From: Bettongia penicillata ogilbyi
Lineage: Eukaryota; Chordata; Mammalia; Diprotodontia; Potoroidae
Reading direction: 5' to 3'
Assembly: GCA_023548195.1 (NCBI GenBank)
Contig: JAJHZJ010000808.1
Span: 4,073,182-4,137,181 of the forward strand
Length of the DNA stretch: 64,000 nt
The translations under genes were made by a program, and so were the position numbers. Shown in pieces: positions 55,520 to 64,000 of this stretch. Positions within the stretch are counted from its first letter, which is position 1. Each line of letters begins with the position of its first letter. Below the pieces are notes generated by a model. The model was not told the origin of the DNA. It worked only from the letters and a program-made list of their open reading frames with translations, and did not search any database.

Positions 55520-56060
55520 TAGAGTTGGTATCTGTTTGCACAAGTAGAAGGCAGTTCCTCATCCATGGCCTCACTTGGCTAGTGAGCTCATAGGTCCCAT
55601 CCATAGCCTCTCTTGTCTACACATAGGCTCACATGTAACCACATCACTCTTTACTGAATGAATGATGCTAAAGGGAGGAGCTCTGAACACTGATTCTTTG
55701 TAAGTTTTAAGGAGGTTGAATGGCATGACCAATTATAATTAAACAAATATCTATTCTAAGGAGACGTGTGTAAGCATTGTTGTTGAACAGAAAGAGAGAA
55801 CCCAGTACTCTGAAAAAGTTGTTACCAGTAGCAAATACTTGTACATTTTGCAAAGATGCCCTACCCCTAGCAGCTAGTTTTCCCATTAGTTGTTTAAAGA
55901 TGTGATCAAGGGACCATGTTATGTGACCAACATAGTATGGAGTTCATTGTTTCTAACCAAAGAAAATTTACAAAGTTAACTTGATACCTGGTAAATGATC
56001 CACGTAAATCTTAACTTTCCATGAGTTTCTTCATCTATAATATGGGTACTGTTAGCCAGT
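55520..56060. other. Intergenic stretch, nothing recognised
   Basis: No gene or clear repeat recognised. Confidence 0.3.
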
Positions 56061-56064
56061 AGGT

Positions 56065-56330
56065 CACGATGCACTTAAGAAGTGCATTTGTTATGTATTT
56101 GGTATTTGTGCTACGTGTAGGGATGCAAACAAAAGCAAAAATATAGCCCTTGTCCTTAAAACCCCCACATTTGAATGGAGAGACAACATGGACGTAACTA
56201 TATAAGTACAAAATAGAAGCTAAACCCAGAAGGAAGGCAGTAAGGGGTGGAGGTGGGGAAGATGAGAAAGAAAGGAAAGAATGGGGACCAGGAAAGGCAT
56301 CTTGAAAAAGGTGGGATTTGGGGACAGTGA
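56065..56330 (-). repeat. L2 3' region (antisense)
   Basis: 'cccttgtccttaaaacccc', 'ggagagacaacatgg' and 'gggaccaggaaaggcatcttg'. Confidence 0.6.
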
Positions 56331-56359
56331 GGTAATGCAGTGGATAGAGCACTGAGGAC

Positions 56360-56930
56360 CTGTAAAAGCAAGCAAAATAGGATCTTTTGCTGGTTTGGTT
56401 TTATTAAAAGTGCCTCTGAATAATGTGATTAAGGAGGATCTTTCCTACACATCATCAGCCTGGGAAGATTTGTAGGAAGGCCCACACACTTTGTTAATGA
56501 GGCACTGATTCTCCAGGGATGTGATGTCCTCTAGCTCTAAAAAGTGTACAATAAAGACTGTGAGGTGCAGATTGTATTTGGGGGCTTACTGATTAGGAGT
56601 TTTGGTTTGGCCAGACAAGGACTCTGGGAAGCCACTAAGGAGCTTACCCAGCTTGGAAAACCCAGATGTCAGTGCTTCCCTCTCTGGTAACTATGGTCAG
56701 ACAGGTCCAACTGTCTGTTGAATTCAGGCAGAGGAAGCCATGTCTGTTGATCTTTGATTTCTCTGTATTTTCTTTGAAGTTCAGGGTGCTGACTCCCCTG
56801 AACTAGGTGAATGATATATGTGCTTTTTTAAAGGAATGACTCTAAAGTGATTATTAACCCCTCAAAAATTGCCTTTTCTTTTGAGTGCAGATCTAAGAAC
56901 CTGTGATAGCAGGCCCCCCTGTGCATGTTG
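56360..56930. other. Repeat-poor block, nothing recognised
   Basis: No gene or known repeat recognised. Confidence 0.3.
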
Positions 56931-56934
56931 GGAT

Positions 56935-57048
56935 GCTTACTGATATAGGACCTAAGTTCAAATTCAACCTTAGGCACTTACTAGCTGTGTGACCCTGGGC
57001 AAGTCCCTTAACCCCAATTGACACCCCCCCAAAAAAAAAAGAGAGAGA
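56935..57048 (+). repeat. MIR-type SINE with A tail
   Basis: 'acctaagttcaaattcaacc', 'ttactagctgtgtgaccctgggc' and 'ccttaaccccaattg' followed by C and A runs. Confidence 0.8.
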
Positions 57049-57139
57049 GGGAAATGAGTGCTAATCATTTTTCTAACACAGACTCTCCATAGGATCCTGA
57101 GCAAATCATTTCATCTCTTAACACTAAATATATCTCTTT

Positions 57140-57290
57140 GATGCAGGAATTCTTAATGGGAACTTGTCTGGGGCCATCTGATGAAACCTATGGACCCCTT
57201 CGGGGAATAATGGTTTTAAGTGCATATAATAAAATGCATAGAATTACAAAGGAAATCAGTTATATTGATTATGTTATTGATAACTCACAG
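57140..57290 (+). mobile_element. hAT-like MITE, family 2
   Basis: 'gcaggaattcttaatgggaac', 'gaaacctatggaccccttc' and 'gaattacaaaggaaatcag'. Its 3' end is replaced by the next element. Confidence 0.6.
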
Positions 57291-57294
57291 AACA

Positions 57295-57425
57295 AGGATT
57301 TGTGAAGTTATCTAAACCAATCAAAAAGGCAGATATGTAAAGTTTGAATTCAGTCAAAGGATTGCACTTGAGGACCCCGGGGACCATATGGGGCCTCAAG
57401 GTCATAGGCTCCCTATCCCTGCATG
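57295..57425 (-). mobile_element. hAT-like MITE, family 1 (3' half)
   Basis: 'atgtaaagtttgaattcagtcaaaggattgcacttgaggac' and 'ggcctcaaggtcataggctccctatccctg'; abuts the family 2 copy. Confidence 0.6.
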
Positions 57426-57429
57426 GTCT

Positions 57430-58030
57430 ACAGAGAACCCCCAGCTCACCAAGTAATCAGATCCCATTAGAAAACTTCCTCCTTGCTCCAGGGGTGATTT
57501 CTTTACCGTAATCAAAACTCAATTTGTCTTAAGATATTGGTTCAACTTACTCAGTCTCTGACCTTCCTGGTCATTGAACTCCCAGCCTCCCTTGGTGCAA
57601 TAATCTAACAAATCCTAATTCCTAATTATCTGCTCCTCTTCTTTGGTTGCTGTCACCATATCCCCATACACAGATTCCCTTGGCCCTATCACCTACTCCC
57701 TTTTCCCTTTCTGCCCCCCTCAATGGTACACTCCAAACCATAAGAGTGCTCTACTGGGATGTATTGGCAAGGAAAAGGAATAATAATGCAGACATATCAA
57801 ATGATAAGATTGCAGAAAATTGAAAAGGTAAAGTCCATTAATATGCATTAACTTATTTACAAAGTACTAGGCACTGATAACTGAGTTTCCCAGCACAGAA
57901 TGAATAGCTCCCAAGTTTACTCATCTGTCCTACTTAGCTAAAAGTCCGCACTTCTGCCATCATTCTTCAGGACCATGGATCTCCATCCTCAGGCACCCTG
58001 AACCATTCTGACCCAAACAACCAGATGTGG
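57430..58030. other. Intergenic stretch, nothing firm
   Basis: A pyrimidine-rich part (57540-57720) could be a very old L2 piece, but I cannot support it. Confidence 0.25.
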
Positions 58031-58034
58031 CCCC

Positions 58035-58235
58035 TAAAGCAGGGGTCTGTGAATTTACTCTTTTCTTACAAAAAATATTTTGATAACTGTACTTCAGTAT
58101 AAATGGTTTTATTTTTGATCCTCTACATGCTATTTTATACATTTAAGAGCATGATTCTGAAAAGGGTTTCATAAGCTTCACCAGATTTCAAGAGAGGTCC
58201 AGGACAGGCAAAGTGTTAAGAACTCCTGCTGTAGT
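58035..58235 (-). mobile_element. hAT-like MITE, family 2 (antisense)
   Basis: 'aaaaatattttgataactgtactt', 'cttcaccagatttcaagagaggtcc' and 'gttaagaactcctgct' complement the 46225 copy, terminus included. Confidence 0.65.
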
Positions 58236-58309
58236 CTAAAATACTCCTCAATAGGATTGGTCGTGGCCCTTGCTATGTGCTTTGGACTGAGCCTGTTTGT
58301 CAGTGTGAT

Positions 58310-58495
58310 AGACCATAAAGAGTCTTGGATTTTGAATCATGGGACTTGGGTTTGAGTCTCAGCTCTAACCCCTAGTAGTTATGTGACTTTGGGCAAGTCT
58401 GAGCATCAGTTTTTTCTTCTGTAAAATGGGGCTAATAATAGTCAAACACTCAGGGCTGTGGTGAGTGCAATCTAAATGTAAGCTGTTGTTCCACA
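58310..58495 (+). repeat. MIR-type SINE
   Basis: 'gggacttgggtttgagtctcagctc', 'gactttgggcaagtctg' and 'cttctgtaaaatggggcta'. Confidence 0.75.
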
Positions 58496-59049
58496 ATCTC
58501 AAGCCAACTCTAAACTAATGGAGATACTTCTGGTTCAATAAGGATTTAATAAACACCTACTGTGTGCAAGTCGCTGTGATAGCTGGTCACATCATAGGTG
58601 GGCTTCTGGTACTTTACCCACAAGTTTATATTCAATTGCTAGTTCACCAAGTCATGCTACCTGTCCCCTAACATTGAGAAAATGGACTTAGGGGCAGAGG
58701 AGGAAGTGCAAGGAATAGTCCTTGGTCAGACTGTCTTCTGTATCATTGGGGTCACCCTCCTGGCCCTGAACTGTTCCTGTCTGTGAAATTACCAGCTGTT
58801 TTCCAAGTGAAAAAAAATCCCTAGTTACCTTATATTAAGCATGTCTATAACTGTTTCACTTCCATCATCTGGAGCTCTGAAGTTACTCTTATATATCATA
58901 TTATTGATACTTCCATGTTTCTCTCTGCTCCATTTATTCTTTGAGCCCACTATGACCTGCAGTCATTGCCATCTTACCCTGCCCTGGCCCAACTTCCCTC
59001 CCTCCACAGTTTGACCCTATAGTTAGCCAGTTGTGATTCATGGCAACCC

Positions 59050-60090
59050 TTTCAGTCTTTCCTCATTGACTCCCTAGCTGCTGGTGTCAAGTACAAATTC
59101 CACAATCCAAACTCCTCTTCTCTCTTCAAGCTTTTACATTGCTCCCCTACCTCCTCCTCAGCAGAGATCCTTACTTCCCATTTTACTAAGAAAAATGAAG
59201 GTGTCTGTCATAAGTTTCCTCTTTTCCCTAGTGTATGCCTTAAAGACTCTCAGCAGCAACTTCTATTCTCTCATCTTCTATTCTAGTTCTAAGATTTGAC
59301 CTTCTCCTGGTCAAAACTAGACCCTCTTCTCTTACCCTTTTTTCCCATCTCCCTAGAGAGCTTGTCCTTCTATCATGCCTTTCCCTTCTATCTTCAATAT
59401 TGTTTTTTTCTAATTGGTTTCTTTCTTGCTGCTTATGAACATTACAGGCTCTCTCCATCCTTAAAAAAAAAATTCTCACAAAGCCCAACTATCCACTCAT
59501 GCTAATCTAATATCCCTTTTCCCCTTTCACAGCTAGAAAAAGCTGCCAATACTTGTTATCTCATTCCAATCACTTCTTGACCCCTTGCAATTTGGTTTTC
59601 TACCCCACTTCTCAATGAAAATGCCCTTTTGCAAGTTATCAATGTTCTCATGCTGTAGTTTCTAACTCCAATTTTTTTTCTCAATCCTCATTCTTCTTGT
59701 CCTCTCTGAAACTTTAAATGCTATTGACCAGTCCCTGGATATTCTCACCTCCCTTGGCTTCCATGATGTTTTTCCCAAGACTAGTACTTCTCAGTGCCCT
59801 TTGCTCTGTCATCATCCATGACCCTCCCTCAAAACACGATGTCTCCTAAGATTTTATCCTAGGCTCTCTTCTTTTCTCTGCTTATATCTTCTCCACTGTT
59901 GATCTCAACAATTCTCATGGATTCAACAGTAATCTCTACACAGATGACTCCCCAGTTTCATTTTTCTAGTCAACAGTCAGCTAGGCATCTCTGCCTGGCT
60001 ATCTTGTAAGCATATCCAACTCAATATGTCCAAAATGGAACTCTTTCCCCCTAAACTTGTCCTTTCTCCTAACTTCCCTGTTTCTCATGC
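59050..60090 (+). repeat. L2 LINE ORF2 region, decayed
   Basis: Sense L2 with recognisable reverse-transcriptase-region wording: 'gaaactttaaatgctattgaccagtccctgg' (AFDTVDH position), 'ctaggctctcttcttttctctgc' (LGPLLFSLY position) and 'cagatgactccccagtttc' (YADDS position), then 'tccaaaatggaactctttcc'. Stops and frameshifts throughout; not functional. Confidence 0.75.
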
Positions 60091-60235
60091 AAATCCTAGG
60101 AGGCCGGTGGTATTACTATTGTCATTTAACAGATGAGGAAACTAAGGTTAAGCAATCTGCCCAGGAACACATGGCTGGTAAACGGCTGAGGCATCATTTC
60201 AGTTGAGGCATTCCTGATGCTAGGTACCCCACACT
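60090..60235 (-). repeat. MIR-type fragment (antisense) within L2
   Basis: 'taacagatgaggaaactaagg' and 'tctgcccaggaacacatggctgg'. Confidence 0.65.
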
Positions 60236-60239
60236 GCAG

Positions 60240-61150
60240 CTTTCCCTAAAATATATTCCCTTGTTAGTCCAAATCTTGCATTAACTGAAGGAGGAGGAGT
60301 ATGTATGTATTCTAGGAGATTCTATAGTGATGTTCTTAAAAAATTCTTTAGTGGATGATATCTTTTGAGAATCTGAAGTTGGCACTGCAGTGACTTCTGA
60401 AGTAGTTTTGAAGCAATGAAGTCTTAGAATGTTGAAGGTCTCCTCATCTCTTACCTTAAATTGAATATAACATATATTTTCAGAGAAGTAAAATTTGAGC
60501 AGAGAATGATTATGATAAATGTTTGTGGACCAACTGAATGAATGAATGGATTGTCCAGAATATATTTTTGGAATATATATATGACAATATATGTTACAGA
60601 AATCCTTATTCAGATTCTGAGGCATATTTTGATATTTTTGAACAAATTTACTCTATTTTAAGCATGGTCACTTGAAATGGGAAAATATAATTTCTCTTTG
60701 CATTGTCATTAATAGGCTACTGATACTATTTTTATAAGCATTACTAAGATGAGAATTACATAAAGGTTTTCTTCTTTTTGCTCAAGTAATGATGACTTCA
60801 GGTGTTCTTTTAGCTGAAGATGACTTTCACAAAGGAAGAAAGAACTGAGAATCACTCCTGGGTGTCACTTGTGGGTGTGAGTAGAAGAGAGATGGTTTAT
60901 TTTCTCTTGTAAATGTATTTGTCATTTTCCAAAGAATTGAATTCAATTCAAGACAGTCCAATGAATTTCATTCAACTTAATGATACTTTTCGAAGCACGT
61001 CCTTATAAGAGCTTGAGTTTTGCTTTTCAGGTGGGGTGGGGCTGGAGGGATGGCAGACGTACAGAAATAGGTAGAGGAGCAAGTAAGGTAGGCAGTTGCC
61101 GAGGGTGTAATACAAAGAGGGTTGGGAAGCTTCAAGGGAGACTTTTTATT
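60240..61150. other. Intergenic stretch, nothing recognised
   Basis: AT-rich, no gene seen; a 114-codon minus frame at 60281-60625 has no family resemblance. Possible marsupial-repeat remnant near 60790-60850. Confidence 0.3.
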
Positions 61151-61154
61151 TTCT

Positions 61155-61322
61155 TTGTTTATTCATTCGTTTATTTATTTATTTTTAGTTTTCGACATTG
61201 ACTTTGATAAGATCTTGAGTTCTAAAAAGTTTCTCCCTCCTTCCTCTCCCTCCTCCCCAAGATGGCATGCAATCTAATGTAGATAGGTTATACGTGTGTA
61301 ATCATAATTAACATATTTAAGG
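61155..61322 (-). repeat. L1 LINE 3' terminus (antisense)
   Basis: T-rich start then 'ttagttttcgacattgac', 'ttcctctccctcctccccaagatggcatgcaatc', matching the 3' end of the L1 at 40786. Confidence 0.75.
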
Positions 61323-61334
61323 GACACTTTTTAG

Positions 61335-61530
61335 AATCACAGATTTAGAACAAGAAGGGACCTCAGGTAGCATCCAGTCCAACCAACTCACTTTGAAGAT
61401 GAGGAAACTGAGACTGAGAGAGGTTAATTGATTTGACCAAAGTCATCTAGGTAGTAAATGACAAAGCTGGGATTTCAACTCAGGACTTCTTGACTTCAAC
61501 TCCAACACTGTCCATTAAATCATCTCTTCT
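61335..61530 (-). repeat. MIR3/THER-type SINE (antisense)
   Basis: 'cagatttagaacaagaagggacctcagg', 'gaagatgaggaaactgagac' and 'actcaggacttcttgacttc'. The best-kept copy of this type here. Confidence 0.75.
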
Positions 61531-62330
61531 GCTTCCTTTCCTCTCCTCTTAGCAATCTTTTATATCTTAGTGGGCCTTCTAATTCTCTAAACTGTACCCA
61601 TATGTATCCTCCTCAAAACAGGAACAGATCTGATACCATCAATGATACCTTGACAAAAACTCATTCATACCAAAGAAAATGTCCTCTCACTCGAGGGACG
61701 GGAAGACAAGTTATCTTCTTATTGCTGAAGAAGCAACAATTTTGTTTCTTATTATTCATTTACTTTATTTTTTTTTAAACCACAGAATACAGCTGCATGA
61801 TTAACTGTAAAAGTGGCAAGAAAACTTTCCATACTCTATAGCAGATGTTCCAAACCAACAGATTGAAATCTATTTATTACCTGCAGACACCAGGCCCTCA
61901 CATATGAGAGCTCTAAGTTTCCACCATTTATGTTTCCCCTCTTTGAGAGATCAGCTGTCTATCTGACAGCCCATGTTGCCTCCCTTTGTGGTAGAACTTC
62001 CAAGGTGTATGTCCTCTGTCCCTCCCCAAATTGACTGCAGAAAAATGTCTGATAGTAGAAATTCAACAGTTAGGCCTTCTTTCTCTTTGTGTGGACTACA
62101 GATGAAATTTATCCCTTGTTACTAAAGCAAATACTCAAGAGGTAGCACTACATGAGGTCCCTAGCAGTCTTCTAAACCTTAGTGTGAATAAGATGATCGA
62201 ATTCTTTCCTGAGACTAAGTTTTGATAGGGTAGGGAAAGTGGAAAACACTTGAAGACACTAGGTGTTAGGGGAGTGGGAGGTGGGGAACCAGCAAAGTTT
62301 ATGTATATATGTAGATAGATAGATAGACAC
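61531..62330. other. Repeat-poor block, nothing recognised
   Basis: About 800 bases; only a short GATA run at 62310-62330 stands out. Confidence 0.3.
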
Positions 62331-62334
62331 ATAG

Positions 62335-62580
62335 ATTGATTGGTCATTGTCCTTTGTTCACAAAGGGGACCAAAATGACATCACCATGATAAAGTGAAGT
62401 TTCAATGTGTATGACTGTGGCTGATCAGACCAATACGAGCTCAGAATGCTCTACCACAGATTGGGCACATATAGGCCGTGTGAACATTTCGGGTGGATAC
62501 TCCAAGTTTGCACATCCTATGTTTCCTTTGTGTTGTTTCAATTCTGCTTTGCTCACGGCACACAGCACCCTTGGAATATA
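62335..62580 (+). repeat. Marsupial-type repeat with 'gatcagaccaatac' body
   Basis: 'ttgtcctttgttcacaaagggg' and 'aatgacatcaccatg' match the start of the 13662 family, but from 62420 it has a different body ('gctcagaatgctctaccacag', 'ttcctttgtgttgtttcaattctgctttgctc'). It suggests a second subfamily sharing the head. Confidence 0.5.
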
Positions 62581-62589
62581 TTTATATAA

Positions 62590-64000
62590 ACATACATAAA
62601 TTTGAGCGAATACACACATACACATAAAGAAGGAAGAAGATGGCTTGGAATACTAACTTTGTAGTGGATAGTTCCGCATCAATCATGGTCTACTTCAAAG
62701 GTCTAAATCTGTCCCAGGACCTTACTGAAGCATTTGCTCCAATCTTCCAGTGTGTGAAACAAACAGAATTTAGCACCTCTTTAGCAGGCATAATTAACTA
62801 AATTAGGAAATTACTATATGGCAACTAGGCAACTTCCCTTCCTCCAGCAATAGCTTCCCAGGAATTCCCTCCATGCTTGTCCTTTCCCTCTCCCGCAACA
62901 TACACACAAACCACGGGAGGAACACAATGCTGTCCACTCTCAGGCCTGGTTTGTGGGACTTGACCCTGGTGTGTTCATTCCTAGTTGATGTCTCTGCCCT
63001 ATTTCGAACAGTGGTGTAGTTACTAGCTTTGCTAGGACAGTGGCACTGAGATGTGGAGCAGAAAGTAAGCCTTGATAACAGGCCAATTTCTAGAGACAAG
63101 TGGACTTATGCTATTTTGCTAAGTTGGAGAATAAAAAATTCAGCCCAGGTTATACTTTTTCCCTGACCTGTTAATGATATAAAATAAGAGGACCCTTGAA
63201 GTTTTGTCATTGGAGATTTGTCCTTTTCTAGGCACGAACATATTCACAGGCATGAGAGTATAAAAATGCCAAATTGGAATTGTCCCTGAAAACAGGTCTG
63301 GAGAATTGTAGAAAGCATCCAGAGCCTACCCCTTCCACATTTGGGCTTATGTTTAAGATTTGCTCTAATGCAAGGTTAATGGAGTTTTTTTGCCTTGACT
63401 TTTAAAATCAGGAATGTTCCCTTTTAAAACTATGAGGATTCTACCTCACATTTAAAGCTTTCCTTCTCTGGCATAAAGGAGCTAGGGGCAAAGGAAGAAA
63501 GTCCAGCACAAATTAACTGGCAAGACCTTGGGTTGTCATGGCCCCCGTGAGCTCAGCATAGTATGATCTGATCCCATCTCAGCAAGGTCAACTCCAAACA
63601 ATCAACCTTGGTGGCATTTCTTATGCTGAGATTCTCAGAATAACTAAGGCCTATTTAAACCTTATGGCAGGTTAATCATTAATGAAGAATTTTGAAAAAC
63701 AAAATAGCCCAAGCAAAGAGGTAAGGATAGGTAAAAAACAGTTGGTGAAAGGTCACATTAAGCACCCAGGCAGGCTGAAATATCACTCTCAGGAAACCAA
63801 AGCTAGCTTGGGAGAATGGCAAATGAAACTCAGTGCAACCCTATGCCTTTTGCAGAAATGGCTGTGGTGTTGGTTTTGCCATAACTTGTTTTGAGTTTCC
63901 TTTGGATCTCTCTTCTGATCATGGCTGTGACTATCTGTGGTAGGAAGCTCTATCTCAAAACAGGGGTGGAGAAGCCTGGGGGTCGGGAGCCATCTGTGGG
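62590..64000. other. Repeat-poor right edge, nothing recognised
   Basis: About 1.4 kb without clear repeats. Short frames only; no exon of a neighbouring gene recognised. Confidence 0.35.

Noticed and set aside
60281..60625. 114-codon minus frame
   Set aside because: AT-rich, no family resemblance.
8800..64000. tRNA genes
   Set aside because: tRNA-like segments here belong to tRNA-derived SINE heads; no intact cloverleaf gene was seen by eye.
1..64000. CRISPR arrays or bacterial features
   Set aside because: Repeats present are microsatellites and interspersed elements; introns and SINEs mark vertebrate nuclear DNA.
8800..64000. RHOH or RBM47 exons expected from human synteny
   Set aside because: No frame resembled a Rho GTPase or RRM domain; they probably lie outside the window.

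Overview
The window is mammalian nuclear DNA, most likely from a marsupial. It is AT-rich, intron-bearing and packed with degraded interspersed repeats. CORE-SINEs are abundant: MIR, and MIR-tailed SINEs carrying the 'ggggttttcttggcaaag' and 'tttgccatttccttctcca' signatures. There are many L2 LINEs, L1 ends of the type seen in opossum, wallaby and devil, and hAT-type MITEs. The MIR-tailed SINE body and the 'gatgtcttgacttgcaagtgaattggatttaagtgaggcag'-type repeat are metatherian families as I recall them. The species cannot be fixed by eye.

The one convincing protein-coding gene is CHRNA9, the alpha-9 nicotinic acetylcholine receptor subunit, complete on the + strand from 3135 to 8131 in five coding exons: 3135-3198, 3558-3703, 4755-4909, 6577-7109 and 7587-8131. 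Spliced, they give a 1443-nt reading frame (480 residues plus stop) with GT/AG introns in consistent phase. Exon 1, a 64-nt signal-peptide exon, is too short to stand out as an open frame and was found by matching the signal peptide and splice phase. Introns 2, 3 and 4 hold simple repeats and SINEs, and the region after the stop codon is largely made of MIR copies.

From about 8.7 kb to 64 kb I see no other clear gene. The stretch is a mosaic of repeats. Notable items are a 1-kb GAT/GGT-type minisatellite (17.56-18.60 kb), a near full-length 7SL RNA retropseudogene with an expanded purine tail (23.09-23.66 kb), a truncated L1 with recognisable ORF2 C-terminal sequence on the minus strand (40.79-42.68 kb), and a 348-bp solo LTR that splits a SINE and has a 4-bp target-site duplication (51.95-52.30 kb). 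One 253-nt stretch (34008-34260) has a splice acceptor, a signal-peptide-like frame and a donor, but no recognised family; it is reported as a weak candidate.

Most long open frames away from CHRNA9 lie in repeats (triplet minisatellite, CT tracts, SINEs, LINEs) and are not genes. No exon of the genes that flank CHRNA9 in human (RHOH, RBM47) was recognised, and no CRISPR array, intact tRNA gene or bacterial feature was seen. Repeat family names rest on recalled consensus patterns and their edges are approximate, usually to within about 10-40 bases.
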